In this document: positions 12,695-24,014 of the stretch, piece by piece
How positions within the stretch are numbered: the stretch's first letter is position 1
Layout of the letters: every line of letters begins with the position of its first letter
Assembly: GCA_018466975.1 (NCBI GenBank)
Contig: CM031561.1
Span: 1 to 64,000, forward strand
Direction: 5' to 3'
Length of the DNA: 64,000 bases
From: Sparassis latifolia
Lineage: Eukaryota > Basidiomycota > Agaricomycetes > Polyporales > Sparassidaceae
Notes under the pieces: generated by a model
Databases searched by the model: none
The model's input: the letters and a program-made list of their open reading frames with translations, nothing else
Told to the model about the DNA's origin: nothing
Translations under genes and position numbers: made by a program

Positions 12695-14132
12695 CCTCCC
12701 GCCGCCGAACGTTTCGCTGCGCCGCGAGTGGGGATTGCCCGATGAAGAAATTGCCATAGGAGGATTCGGAGAGTTCCTGCGCCGGGGGCCGTTGGCGCTA
12801 CCCCAGGCTCGGTACCTGCCAGAATTGGCGAGCGCGGAGATGGGATTCCGCCGACGCTGGGGGGTGGGGTGGTCGGGGGCGCTGCGCAAGTGCAGGTGGA
12901 GGCGTCATCAGACGTGTCTGCGGATGTCGTTATATTCTTGTTCTCCTGCCCGTTTTGACGTGCGCGGATGCAGTCGTCTGCGCTGGACACTCGTTTTTCC
13001 ATCTCCCCGTTCTGTTCGCCTCCCCCTTTTTTTTCAATTCCTCATCATCATCACCTGCACCGGTCTGCATCGCCCTTCCGTCAAGTGTCTCTTGTCCGTC
13101 TCCCACCCGCATATTCGTACCCGTGCATACTCGTGCGTCCGCCCTTCCTCCCCTTGCTGTCCGTGCTCTCGCTCTCTGAAAACTCGCCGTTCGCGCGCAT
13201 GTCGTATTGTCTGCGTATCTCGTGTCTTCGTATCGTTCCTTCGTTTCTTTGCGTCTAGAGTGTGGCTTAGATACCTATAACTGATCGCGTTTGCTGGCTT
13301 GTGTACCTCGTAGAATACCCGTTTGGTGACAATGATATCCCGTTGGACTTTTGTGTATGGGTGTGCGATGTGAGTACTTCAAATTTGGACTGCGTAGATG
13401 TGCACCGCGGTGAGAGTCTCTTTGCTTGCTCTCATGGGCGGATGGAATCGGCTACGGAGATTATGTATGGGCGAACTTACTTTTACACCATCGTACCCTT
13501 CTTTGTCGACAAAAATGGAGCCAAAATAGAGCGTATTTGCAACCTCCCGCCAAAATTTCCTACGCCAATCAGAGGCAAACGTAGCTAAAAAATTGCTTTC
13601 TCGGAGCTCAGAGAACCGTTGCAAATACACTCTAATTACTCAAAATGCCCTAATTTTTTCGTTTCTATTGCAAGGGAGGTCAAAATCCGTCGCGATCATA
13701 GAAAAGGACCGGAAATAATGCATTTCCTGCGGTGGAATCTGCACAAGAAACTGTGAAAGGAATCATTTCCTCTCACTGTCATGCAGCCTAGCAGAAATGC
13801 CTGAAGTGGCATTTACGGGCAGAGGGAATGCCACACCCCTTCAATCCATTCCATTTCAGTCTCACCTTGTTCACTAGTAACAGATGTATGCACAGAATCT
13901 CTGTGGTACTTTAGGAATGAATCGTTCTCCGAGCGATATCGCAGAAATTTAGCATCCGGCTTAACCCAGATTTAGGGCTTGAGCTTGAACGCGTGATCGC
14001 GTTGGTCGATCCAACCGATTCCAGCGCCAATACCCGTGGCCGCCAATTCGAATTGTCGTTGGGCCATAACCTCTGTGCGTGCAACGGCTCTCTCATCGTC
14101 CACCACGACGACCACCGCAACGTACTACGGCC
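12695..14132. other. Intergenic stretch between HSF-type factor and CLASP
   Basis: About 1.4 kb with no convincing coding sequence. Short frames (for example 12735-13280, +, and 13301-13588, +) lack motifs and splice-compatible partners. It presumably holds the terminator of the upstream gene and the promoter of the CLASP gene. Confidence 0.5.
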
Positions 14133-17100
14133 ATGGACGACTCCAAAGTCCAAAGTCTTATTAACCAGTGCAAATCTAACGGTGCGTACTTTCTTTCCTG
14201 CCCAATCGTCAGCTCAACCTTGATCTCGCTCACCGCGCGCAGACATCGACGCAAAGGTAGATGCACTCACAAAACTTCAGGCAGAATTCGAGGCCGGTGC
14301 AGAGGTGTGTCTCCCTACCCACCTCGCTGATCTCGCTCACCGCTCACCGTCGCGCAGATCCCAGACCCCGACGCGCTCATCGCGACGCTCAAGACTTGTT
14401 TACGTACTCCCAACCAGCACCTCACCACCGCCACCCTCGCTGCGCTTCCGCCCTCCTCCCCTCCTTGTCGCCCACTTCCCACTGCCCCCGGTACGGAGCG
14501 TCCACGCCCACGTCCCCCGCCGCGTCGACCTCCTCCGCCCACCCCGCTCCGGTCGACGCGTACACGCTCCGACAGGTGCTCCTCGCATTCCTCCCCGCAG
14601 GCGGCGTCGTCGACCGCCTCGGCGACGCTCGCGAACGTGCGCGCGACAAGGCGCGCGAGACGCTCGTCCTCCTCGGCGGCATGGCCTTCCGCCTCAGCGG
14701 CGGGTCGTCCGTGCACGGCAGGCAGAAGGACGGCAGGCCCGAGACGCCCCTCGCGCTCTTCGAGAAGCATCTGCGCGAGAACGGGCTCGCGAGCAAAGTG
14801 TGGCGCGTCCGCGAGCAGGTGCGTGTTGCCGCCTTCTCTGTCGGGTTTGGGCGGGGTCGCTGACGTCGTTCGTGGCTGGTGTCGTGTGCTTTGCAGGCGA
14901 TACTGACGCTGGTGCACATCCGGCGTGCACACCACCTCTTCCCGATCCGCCCGTACCTCCCTGCGCTCGTCGAGGCTCTCGAGGACACCGACGGGAACGT
15001 GCGCGAGTGCGCGCGGCAGTCCGTCGTGGAGCTCTTCACGGGCCCCGGCGTGACCGACGCCGCGCGCGCGGACCTCAAGCGCGAGATGGCGAAGAAGGGC
15101 GTCCGCAAGGCGATCGTCGACGGGGTCCTCGCTAGGCTCCTTGTCGGCGGCGGCACGAGCACGCCTGGCTCGTTGAGCGAGGCGGGCTCGGAGAACGGAG
15201 ATGCTGCGGCGGGCAGGGAGTATGTGCCTCCGAGCATCGCGCTGATGAACCGCAGGCCGACCGCGGCGAGCGCGGGTACATTCAGTGGCTCGAGCTCGGG
15301 CTCGGGTGCACCAACGAGGACGGTGAGCCAGGGAACCGCAAGAGAACTGCCGAGGCCGGCGAGCAGGGCCGCTGTTGTTCAGTCGCCTGTGCCTATAGAG
15401 GGCCCGAGTGCGCCCGGAGGTACGCCCGCAGGCGGGTCTGAGGTTAGGCCCGTATATGTGAGCCCTTTGTCTGCGCTGCTGCCCGCTGGATACGTCTGAG
15501 CGTTCTGTTTGTACAGATCGCTTCCAGTCGAGACTTGGAGACCGAGTTTGCTTCGATGCTTAAGCATTTCGAGGTGCGTTGCGTGGAAATCTCCGGTAGC
15601 GCATTACTCTGATTCATTCACAGGGGAAAGAGACAGAACACAACTGGGCGGCGCGCGAGAAGGCGATACAGCGCGTCCGTGGTATGCTCAAAGGTGACGT
15701 GCACGAGAGATTTACAGACACCTTCTTGTTCGGGTTGAAGAATGGATTCATCGACGCGTCCCTCAAGACGGTCAGTCCGCGCAGTCTTCTCGCAGCGTTT
15801 GTTACTTAACGTTCCGAAATCCGTCTCCAGCTCGTCAGTTTGCGGACGACGGTGTCCGCGAACACCTGCTTCCTGTACTCAGAGCTCGCCGTCGCGCTCG
15901 GGACCGCGCTGGACCCGTTTTGCGAAGCGCTCCTCACCAATCTCTTCCGTATGTCAAGTCTGACGAAGAAGATCACCGCACAGCAGTCTCAGGCAACGCT
16001 GTCAACCATTGTCTCATACACGTCGGCGCACCCACGGCTTATCATGCCACTATTATGGAACACCCTCCAGGACAAGGCGGTCCAAACGCGGGCCTACGCT
16101 ACAAGTCACGTGAAGACGTATTTGGAGGTACATTCGACCCGTTCAAGAAACGCAATTGAAGCCGCCGGTGGTGTCGAGGTACTGGAAAAATGCATTAGGA
16201 AGGCCCTCGGCGACGCGAACCCCGGCGTGCGAGACAATGCACGCAAGTCCTTCTGGGTGTTCGAGGGTGTCTGGCAAGAAAGAGGACGGGCGATCCTGGA
16301 TTCGCTGGACCCTGTTGCGAGGAAGCAGCTCGAGAAGGCGTGTCCTAATCCCGAAGTCATCGCCGCTATCCCCGCCGTTTCGACGCCCATAACCAAGAAG
16401 AGCAGCGTCGCTGCTGCGATTGCAGCAAGTCGGGCCAAGGCCAAGGCTATCGCTACGGCTCCACCGACACTGCGGCATCAGGCGACTTCGACGTCGCATG
16501 CCGTGCGCGCTATGTCACCTCCCTCGAAGCGTCCTACCTCTCCGTCACTATCGACCAGCAGTTCTACTGGCGGCGTCCGGGCGACGTCGCCCACCCCGAG
16601 ATACCCGTCCACGCAACCCCGTGCAAGGGTACCGTCTGCGACCCTCTCCCGGTCTGTCAGTTCAAGCGTCGTTTCTGCTGCACGCTCCCGCAGTGGGCCA
16701 CAACCACCCAGGTCGCCGCCATCTCCTACGCCCGATCCGACTTTACGCCGGCACGCCACTTCTCCGCTTGTCTCCACGTCACCGTCTTCGCCAAACGCCA
16801 ACTCTGTCTTTCGGCGCGCCGTGCAGACGGCGCTGCCAGCGTCACCGCCCCGTGCGACGTTGGCCAATGTGTCCCCGACGCCCCGGCCGCCTGTCCCGCG
16901 CGTCGGGCTGCAGGCAACCGTGCCCGTGTACCGCGAATCGCTGTCCATAGCAGGGCTGCACCACATGGCCGGAACGGAGGACGAGTCGCTCCTTTTGGCG
17001 ACGACGATCCCCATCCCTGAGGACAGCGACTCCGAAATAGACGACGAGCCGGGGCAGCAGTACCCCATTTCTTTTTCTGCACCGTTCGAGATGTACCCAC

Positions 17101-18831
17101 CCGTCGCAGCGCCGCGCTCGCAGGCCGCCTCGTTCTCGCCCAGGTCGAGCAGCTCGAGGCCCGGCCCGTCGAACGCGCTGTCCACTGCGACGAGCTCCCC
17201 GCCCGCGGGCGTGCCGCAGCCGATCGTTGAGGACGCGCTGCGTGCGCGTGCGGAGCAGGCGGAGAGTGCTGCCGAGCGGCTGCTGGAGCTCGTCGAGCCA
17301 GAAGAGGACGGCGCGCATCCGTCACCGATACCCCCGTCTTTACTCCTGAGAGGCAGCGAGGCGACCCCAAAGGTAAAGCCAGGCTCCAGGGCAGCAACAG
17401 TCCCGACCTATTTCAAGGTCCCGGCGACAATGCCCAAGACGCCTGTTAACCGCCATGAGTCCATAATGCGGCAGGCGGCACTGTTCCAGGACAGCCCCGC
17501 GCCGAATGGTAAGACCGCATCTCTGTTCGACATTGTCGACGGCCGGGACCACGCGCGCGAGTGGTGGGGAAAGCGCATGTCACGTGAGGACGCGTTCTCA
17601 AAGAGTTTTTCCTTCTGATCGTGCGTTACTGATGTTCTCCGCTCCCTGTCATGCAGTAGTGAGTGATGGGTCGCCGCTTTTGTCTGTGGAGGACAGCGGT
17701 CGGGAGCTGCAAGGTTACATCTCCGTGCTGGAACAAGGTTCGGCCGATGTCCGCGTGCTCAAGAAGCTCGCGGGGTTGTGCACGCAGAACCGAGTGGACG
17801 AGTCCATGTCACCCGTCTTCCCGGCGTTCTCCGTCCCCGCCACTCCTACTCCCCTCGCCGGCAGTTCGCGGGCCTTACCACCTTTGACGTCCGACCTTTG
17901 GACACCGCAGAAGAACTTTGATCGGCTGTTCAATGCCCTAATAAAGTTCTTAGATCCTCGAAAGGTGAGTGGTGGCGTGGAATACCGCGCACCGCCCCAG
18001 CACTGATCGTCTTGTTGTGAATGTGGTTCAATGGATCAGGACACAGAAGTGCTAGAGTATGGCCTGATCGTCCTGTGGGAGATGCTGGAGAACCAGGCGC
18101 CACTCCTCGAGGGGCGAGAAGCGGATATCTTCACCACCCTACTACAAACGCGATACTGTGCCCAGTCCAGCGTGAGTTTTGCCATACGGTCATTTTCGAT
18201 TATTTGGAAGGCTCATCGAGCTATAATAAAATAGCTCATGCAAGCGACAAATATGTTCCGCGATGCTCTCACAAATCGTATTGAGCCCGTGTATGGCTTG
18301 ACGACCCTGCATGCGAGCATCCGCGTATTCTGGGAGACCCCGTTCCCTGCGACATCGAATGTGGAGGTCAAAGATGGCACCTACGCTTTTGGCCTGATAG
18401 CGCTGGGTAAATTCATTCTGCGATTACCGGCAGAGGTCCTGGAAGACGAATTGCCTAGGCTACGGACGACTTTGATTTTAGTAAGATGCCGAATTTGTAG
18501 AGCGTCGTTGGTAATCTGACCGCTACTTTCAAAGGCTCTTACCGATTCGTCGTCAGAATCTTCTCTGATGGTGCGAGAGGCAGCCGCAGCCTCCATAATC
18601 GCGGCGCAGTTGGTCCTGCGCGATGAGACCCATCTGTTTGCCCTCCTGGACGGATTGCCAGACGATAAGAAAAATCTTCTCACCTACCTATTTGACAAGC
18701 ACGGTTCGCGGGGCTCCGTCGAAACTACCGGCCCATCTGGAATGGAAAAACTTGAACGGGAAATGCGACGCTTGGATAACCGGACGAACACTCCGCCACG
18801 GCCCACTCAATCAGGTATCGTTTCTATGTAG
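14133..18831 (+). CDS. STU1: CLASP/Stu1 microtubule-associated protein, with one apparent frame break
   Basis: Eleven exons were placed: 14133-14181, 14243-14304, 14358-14818, 14897-15457, 15517-15573, 15624-15770, 15831-17583, 17657-17964, 18040-18171, 18235-18480, 18535-18831, about 1357 codons. The N-terminal TOG-like array starts MDDSKVQSLI and includes AYTLRQVLLAFLP and VDRLGDARERAR. The best-conserved block is the CLASP TOG domain (KHFEGKETEHNWAAREKA, then NGFIDASLKTLVSLRTT and LYSELAVALG). A Ser/Pro/Arg-rich basic linker of about 400 residues follows, typical for microtubule lattice binding, then a C-terminal helical domain that in the family contacts kinetochore or plus-end partners. 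It promotes microtubule rescue and spindle stability. In exon 3 the conserved frame before about 14450 and that after about 14500 differ by one base in a C-rich tract; all other junctions keep phase. Confidence 0.92.
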
Positions 18832-19200
18832 ACTTCACTTGTTATGCACCATACCCCCTTATGTCCCGTGAGGCGATGCCATTAGTCGATGCTTTCTGTT
18901 CATGATGTTCTTCTGTTCTATACATTCGTCACCTTCTCATATGTCCTGAATCGTACATGTCTCCTTCTGCTGTTGTGCAATTATCAATCAAGTAATGGAG
19001 TGTTTACTTCATGATATGACAAGATATTAATGATGGAATGAATTGAACCAGAGTAGAACGGAGAAAGAAGTGTACCGAAGACGAGGCATCGTTACGCTGA
19101 AGAATTACGACGTGAGAACGGCTGGATGGAAATGAAGCAGTAAGAGGAAATCCTTCTCACATGCAACGCCACAATAATAGCTCATCTGGCCTTCAGGCCT
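18832..19200. other. Intergenic region between convergent genes
   Basis: About 370 AT-richer bases between the CLASP stop and the stop of the minus-strand orphan. No gene is visible; it should contain the polyadenylation regions of both transcripts. Confidence 0.5.
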
Positions 19201-20577
19201 TTACAACACTTTATCCGCGGCCACGATAGCCAATTGTCGCCGCCGCCTTGCAGTCTTCTTCAGCTCTTCCGCCAATGCTACCAGTTCGGCCGCATGCGCC
19301 TCCTCCTCAGCGGCCTGGGTCAATAACAGGGTCGTCATCTCGTCCTTCAGAGAGAACGCCGAAGTGCGACGAAGCCGCCAAGCGGGGAAAGAACACTCGA
19401 AGGCCGCCGATCCAGAAAGGCCACCGACCAGGGTCCCAGCGGCAAATTCCCCAAGCTCTTGTGGGTTGCGCGCGTCCGGAACAGCGGAAACCTGCGCTGC
19501 CGACGGAGACGCAGGACAATGTCTCTGACGTGAAGGCAGCCCCACTTCCTGGTCATCTGTCGTATCTTCATGCGAGCCTCGCAGCTCGTCCATGACTCGG
19601 TGGAAGTTTCGCAGTGCGCCGGCAGACACCCCCGTGTGCACGTGTTGTTGAAGGGCCGTGGTAAGATTTGCCATGCTCTTGCGCTGGGTAAGGGCATGCA
19701 CATCTGATTGGGAGGTTCGGAGCCCGCGCTGGGATGTCATTGGGAGGGGGGAACGGACATCTTCGCCTGACCGGCATGCGTCCGCGAGGGGACTTGAGTA
19801 GATTGCCTGAGATTGTGCTTTATCAGCGGTCGTTGTCTCCGTGAGGTCGGCGTTCATTAGCGAGAAGGCAATAACACTAGGAAATTCGGAACTGGGAGGC
19901 GGTGTAGGCAGGTACGTGTTAAGCTCTAACGACGAATTGACCGGCTTTGAGATGGGTGCGCATGATGTGGATTCGATAATTATTGCGGAAGATCCAGAGT
20001 CGGGATGAACGTATTGATCTTCTAGATCGGCTTCTCGTGGTGGATACGCTTCCGACGACTTCGCCAGCAGTATGCTGGTTTCCGACACGGATGCGAAGGA
20101 GTCGTCTTCGACGCAGGACGAGTCCGGTGTGTATACGCGCATAGGTGGAGTGCTCAAGAGGTGTTTCAGGATCGTTGGGCTGAGAGTGGGAAAGTACTTC
20201 ATGCGCACAGGAGTGTACAGATAGAGATCTTTGCCGTAGAGGGCTGCGCTGCTCCCCGAGTGAAGGTCCACTTCCTGTTCTGTAACAGCAGCAGGACAGG
20301 TGGGCGGCGACGATTTAACTAAGGGACGCCGGTCATCCGTAGTCTGAGGAGCATTCTCCGCGTTGTCTGGTTTGATATCTAAGGCAGTAAACCATGCTTC
20401 CATCTTCTCGTCTTCTCCGCGAATTTCAGTAGCGAGTTCATCGAGCAACTCGCGACGGGAAGCCTGCAATGCGGGGAAGAGATCTGGAGTTCGAGTCAAA
20501 CATGTGCAAACTTTCCTTGACCTATCCTCGCAAGAACGAAGAGGAGTTGTGTAGCAATCAGGGACGGCGCGAGACAT
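19201..20577 (-). CDS. Uncharacterised protein, single exon, helical C-terminus
   Basis: An uninterrupted frame of 458 codons, starting MSRAVPDCYT. I do not recognise a family. An N-terminal helical segment (QASRRELLDELATEIRGE) is followed by a long Ser/Thr/Pro-rich middle. The C-terminal ~60 residues are strongly helical and charged (MTTLLLTQAAEEEAHAAELV then ELKKTARRRR), suggesting a coiled coil. It is convergent with CLASP. The start codon lies only 22 bases from the target-site duplication of the MITE at 20607-21123, so the leader and core promoter must be very short or lie inside the mobile element. The long frame and the contrast with the flanks favour a real gene, but function is unknown. 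Confidence 0.65.
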   Translation of the reverse strand: MSRAVPDCYTTPLRSCEDRSRKVCTCLTRTPDLFPALQASRRELLDELATEIRGEDEKMEAWFTALDIKPDNAENAPQTTDDRRPLVKSSPPTCPAAVTEQEVDLHSGSSAALYGKDLYLYTPVRMKYFPTLSPTILKHLLSTPPMRVYTPDSSCVEDDSFASVSETSILLAKSSEAYPPREADLEDQYVHPDSGSSAIIIESTSCAPISKPVNSSLELNTYLPTPPPSSEFPSVIAFSLMNADLTETTTADKAQSQAIYSSPLADACRSGEDVRSPLPMTSQRGLRTSQSDVHALTQRKSMANLTTALQQHVHTGVSAGALRNFHRVMDELRGSHEDTTDDQEVGLPSRQRHCPASPSAAQVSAVPDARNPQELGEFAAGTLVGGLSGSAAFECSFPAWRLRRTSAFSLKDEMTTLLLTQAAEEEAHAAELVALAEELKKTARRRRQLAIVAADKVL

Positions 20578-20598
20578 CTCAGTAAATCAGCAAGACAA

Positions 20599-20606
20599 CG
20601 TAAGCG
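20599..20606. repeat. Target-site duplication of the MITE, left copy
   Basis: The 8-base sequence CGTAAGCG directly precedes the element and is repeated exactly after its right end at 21124-21131. An 8-bp duplication is typical of hAT-superfamily insertion. Confidence 0.85.
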
Positions 20607-21123
20607 TAGGGCTCCGATCGTACAGTATACGAAAACGATCGTAAAATACGTGGGAAATACGTTTACGGACCGTTTTCTACGGGCCGTATCCGTACGTATA
20701 CGGTCATACGCCGTCTATACGAGCTGTCACGAGCCAAAATGCTCTGTTTTAAACCCACAGACCGAAATTTTGTGAACAAAGCCCTTGCTTCGATGTTTTT
20801 ATGCACATTGAAATGTATGTTTAAGGCTGAAGCTTAGTTGTGGCCTGCGAGTGCCTGTATCGACAGAAACCGTATGTTTTTGCCCAGCGCTAGCAAAGTC
20901 ATCACGTGAGAGCGCCAACGTCTCTCTTCCTGAAAAGGATCAAGAGACGTGCGCTTGCAGGAAAGACGCTGGCGGACCGAGCACCGTCTGTCACTGCGTT
21001 TATACGCCGTACGGCCCGTACGTAAACGGATACGTACGGGTCTCGGCCCAACCGTATACGATACGGCCGTATCCGCATACGTACTGTCCGTAATCGTATT
21101 GTACGATACGATTCGGAGCCCTA
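20607..21123. mobile_element. hAT-like non-autonomous DNA element (MITE), 517 bp
   Basis: The element begins TAGGGCTCCGA and ends with the exact reverse complement TCGGAGCCCTA, flanked by a perfect 8-bp duplication (CGTAAGCG). Both subterminal regions, about 120 bases each, are crowded with short variants of CGTATACGG and TACGTA in both orientations, as expected for transposase-binding subterminal repeats. The middle (about 20730-20980) is unrelated and has no transposase frame. Length, TIRs, TSD and lack of coding capacity define a MITE; the hAT assignment rests on the 8-bp TSD and the TAGGG-type terminus. The exact ends and TSD suggest a fairly recent insertion. It lies immediately upstream of the orphan gene at 19201-20577. 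Confidence 0.88.
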
Positions 21124-21131
21124 CGTAAGCG
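21124..21131. repeat. Target-site duplication of the MITE, right copy
   Basis: An exact second copy of CGTAAGCG at the right end of the MITE. Confidence 0.85.
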
Positions 21132-21651
21132 AGCTGTCTCGACGTTTGTCTGCACGATTCGCGATCACGTGCTCACGAAACACCACTTGCTCTGCGGCTT
21201 CTACAGTAAGGTGTCAGTCGCGGCATAGCGGCGGAAATCTGGCGCACGAACACCAAACATATCGGCAACCATTAACGATAGCTCGCTGAGAGACTAACAT
21301 CAGTCAGTTCTCCGCAGGCAGAGTATACAGCATATCAATGGCCAGCGACCCAAGCGCTCGATCAATTCGTGCCCTGCCATCCAGAAGATACACAGAGGAC
21401 AGCACTTGGAATACATCTAACTGCACACTAAAGCATGGAACGGAAGACTCTACTCGAGTACCTCAATGATGATACACGTCGGATTGCACACAATGCGCAC
21501 CTCGTACACGGCGTAGATGGGCAGCCGTCGCGTGAGCATGATCCTCCAATTAGACTGAAGATACTGCTGTGCGTGATATGAATGACCTGACAGCGCAACG
21601 CAAGAAAGCGACCACTCACTTCAATTAGTCCCATAACTATGCGTGCATGAA
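21132..21651. other. Intergenic stretch between MITE and PPR-like gene
   Basis: About 520 bases with no supported gene. A minus-strand frame (21428-21739) overlaps the 3' end of the PPR-like gene and has no motif. Confidence 0.45.
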
Positions 21652-23811
21652 CTAGACAGCACAGTCTCTTTCCGGCCCTAGGCCTGGACAAGAAGAATGA
21701 GGTGCCGAAGTCATCAGGCCTCGAGCAGCATTGACCCATCCGGGTCCCCTCCTATGGGATGCCCTGCGTTTCCGACGTGGGGAATCATCTGGATCCACAA
21801 GTAGGTCAAGATTGCTATCCCGCTGTACTGCCCTTTCCTCGCGGTAATTGACTTTCTGGCACCAATCCTCCCGGCTGACAACGACTCGGTCATCTTGGTC
21901 GCGCACGTAAATATCCTTGTCCCGCCACACTCTGCGTCCCAGCTTCTCCTTCACCCGTTGGGTGTTCCGACCCAGGATGTCCAGAACGTATTCCCTGAAC
22001 TCCTTAAGTTGTGCCACGTCTCGCTTGAGTAATTGAATATGAAGATTAATATTGAAATGCTCGTCTTGAGGTACTACACGGGCCTTCTCGTCGAAATCAG
22101 TGTCGAGGAAAGGTGCAGGCAAAATGTCGATGGTTTTCGAAGCCACATCACGTGAAGCCGACGTAGACGGTGTAAAGAAAGTAGAGAAAGAGGCTTCTGT
22201 CGGTGTAGGAAGAGGCAGTGGAGTAGGAAGCGATGGCGGTGTAGGAAGAGGATCCCCGACGAACGGTAATTCAACCTGCGCAGCGTCCGACGACGGAGAT
22301 GAAGGTGTATCTGTATCCGATGACGCCAGCGATGTCTCAGGCTGAAGCAATTCTGCTGCATTCCATTTCTTCTTCACCCCTCTGTAGAACTTGATGTAGG
22401 ACAGCTTCCGGTGATGGGCAGCCTGAATTTTATGGAGCACAAATCGCAGCAGCTCCATATCCTTTCCTCGATTGGCGAGGGAAAAGACTGGGAGGAAAAT
22501 ATTGCGATTGACGCTGATACGCGGAGGGGAAATATGCTCCGGCTTCGAGCCCTTTTTGCACAATCTCCGTAAGCGCTTATGGGTATTAAGGTCCAACTCC
22601 ATTACTTCCAGGATGTAGTGTCGAGCAAAGGCTCTGTGCCCTGCTCGAGATATCCACTTGAGCAGTATGGAATATGTCGTCGTATTGGTTTTGGCATGTG
22701 GGGCTCGATACGGGGCTACCCGTGGATTCGAATATCCGAAATCGTCCTCGTCGTCCTCGTCAAAAGGAGTCGAGGATCCATTTGACTGGGCTGGAAGAGG
22801 TGTGGTGAGAACCTCGAATGTCTGAACTAACTTGGACACGTCTCCAAGTCGTCCGAGCATATCGACGGTGGTATTCAAGGCGGCAGTGGAAAAAGGCAGC
22901 GGATCCATGAGAGCCATTCCGGGCTGGATCGCATTAACGTCCACCTCCTTGCCCTTATCCCAATATTCCAATGGAGGACGGTCAGGATAGGACAAGTCGA
23001 TCCCGTACACCATTTTCATCAGCTTCTCGAAACCGGCCATATCAGACGACTCCTTCATAATACGCATGATTAAGTCCACGATCCCAGACGTGAGACGCGC
23101 GTTCTGCTCCGACATCTGCTCGAGAAGTTTCCAGCATAAGTCGGTAACTTCAGAGACTAACCTGGGGCGCAGCGTAAGCGGGTACGGGAGAGTGAGACGA
23201 TGACACAGAGCTTGAAGACAGAGCCCGAAAGTTTTCGTCGTCTTGGGCAACTGAACGGACGCGATCTCCTCCAGAACCAACATCGTTCCACGATAGTGGC
23301 CGACAGCAGCGAATTGCTGCAGGATGAAGTGGTAGTCCTCGAGTGAAGGAGTCATACCAGATGTACGGATGTTACGAATGACCGTCTGGAAGCGCGTCTC
23401 GTGTACATGCGTGGATTCGCGTACGGCGCCTTCCCCCATCAGAGTTGCGATCATAGCGCGATGCTGCTTGGCATGCTCTGTGCATTTTCGCAAGACAGCC
23501 TGGTGAATATGCAGAGGAAGCTTGTACGGCCCAAGGGTATTGACCAAGTCAACATAGGAGCCCCATACGTGACCTGGGGACGTGTCTTCCCGAGCCAAAA
23601 GATCCCCCAAGTTCTGCACCTTCCTGTGAACAAGTCGTTCTCTTGTGATGCTGCTGCTGCTATCTCGGGAAGGTTCGCCTAGGACAGGGAAGTGGGCAGC
23701 GAGAATAGAGTGACATGGAATAGATGTGTGAAGACGGTGTAGACGAGGAAGCGCTATAGAGCGTGAATGCCGTAGTAGCCCAACATTCTCGCTGATGCGA
23801 TACCTTCGCAT
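21652..23811 (-). CDS. Pentatricopeptide-repeat-like mitochondrial protein
   Basis: A single uninterrupted exon of 719 codons. The N-terminus (MRRYRISENVGLLRHSRSIA) is rich in Arg, Ser and Leu and lacks acidic residues, as in a mitochondrial presequence. The body has repeated paired-helix segments of PPR type: VWGSYVDLVNTLG, MTPSLEDYHFILQQFAAVGH followed by YRGTMLVLEEI, and later AALNTTVDMLGRLGDVSKLV and TTTYSILLKWISRAGH. Such proteins bind mitochondrial transcripts and act in RNA stability or translation. A Ser/Pro/Thr-rich low-complexity segment separates the repeats from a C-terminal helical part. I cannot assign a specific yeast orthologue. The last ~40 residues are basic and could be altered if an unrecognised intron is present. 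Confidence 0.75.
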   Translation of the reverse strand: MRRYRISENVGLLRHSRSIALPRLHRLHTSIPCHSILAAHFPVLGEPSRDSSSSITRERLVHRKVQNLGDLLAREDTSPGHVWGSYVDLVNTLGPYKLPLHIHQAVLRKCTEHAKQHRAMIATLMGEGAVRESTHVHETRFQTVIRNIRTSGMTPSLEDYHFILQQFAAVGHYRGTMLVLEEIASVQLPKTTKTFGLCLQALCHRLTLPYPLTLRPRLVSEVTDLCWKLLEQMSEQNARLTSGIVDLIMRIMKESSDMAGFEKLMKMVYGIDLSYPDRPPLEYWDKGKEVDVNAIQPGMALMDPLPFSTAALNTTVDMLGRLGDVSKLVQTFEVLTTPLPAQSNGSSTPFDEDDEDDFGYSNPRVAPYRAPHAKTNTTTYSILLKWISRAGHRAFARHYILEVMELDLNTHKRLRRLCKKGSKPEHISPPRISVNRNIFLPVFSLANRGKDMELLRFVLHKIQAAHHRKLSYIKFYRGVKKKWNAAELLQPETSLASSDTDTPSSPSSDAAQVELPFVGDPLPTPPSLPTPLPLPTPTEASFSTFFTPSTSASRDVASKTIDILPAPFLDTDFDEKARVVPQDEHFNINLHIQLLKRDVAQLKEFREYVLDILGRNTQRVKEKLGRRVWRDKDIYVRDQDDRVVVSREDWCQKVNYREERAVQRDSNLDLLVDPDDSPRRKRRASHRRGPGWVNAARGLMTSAPHSSCPGLGPERDCAV

Positions 23812-24014
23812 GAATAGTCACTGCAGCTTGCAATTGCTGAACGACCTTTGACTGTCTTCGAAAATCCATAGATGGCACGTGATGAGACGTCAGTTCCAAT
23901 TTCCCAAAACGAGCAACTCTCAAACTCAAGCTCTTGGCAATGGGTCTTTGAATCTTCGCAATCAGAATTTACAACAGTCTCTGCTCTGGACGCTTATCGC
24001 GTGTGGAGACCTAT

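Noticed and set aside
12007..13002. 331-codon minus-strand frame
   Set aside because: It is antisense to the last large exon of the HSF-type gene; its translation mirrors that exon's codon bias and has no motif.
14491..14575. An 85-nt intron that would repair the CLASP frame
   Set aside because: It would remove the conserved AYTLRQ segment and still needs an upstream frame change, so a one-base indel is simpler.
14305..15237. Long Arg/Pro-rich frames on both strands over CLASP exons 3-4
   Set aside because: They are shadows of the GC-rich CLASP coding frame, although one short piece (LLVAHFPLPP) was considered when judging the frame break.
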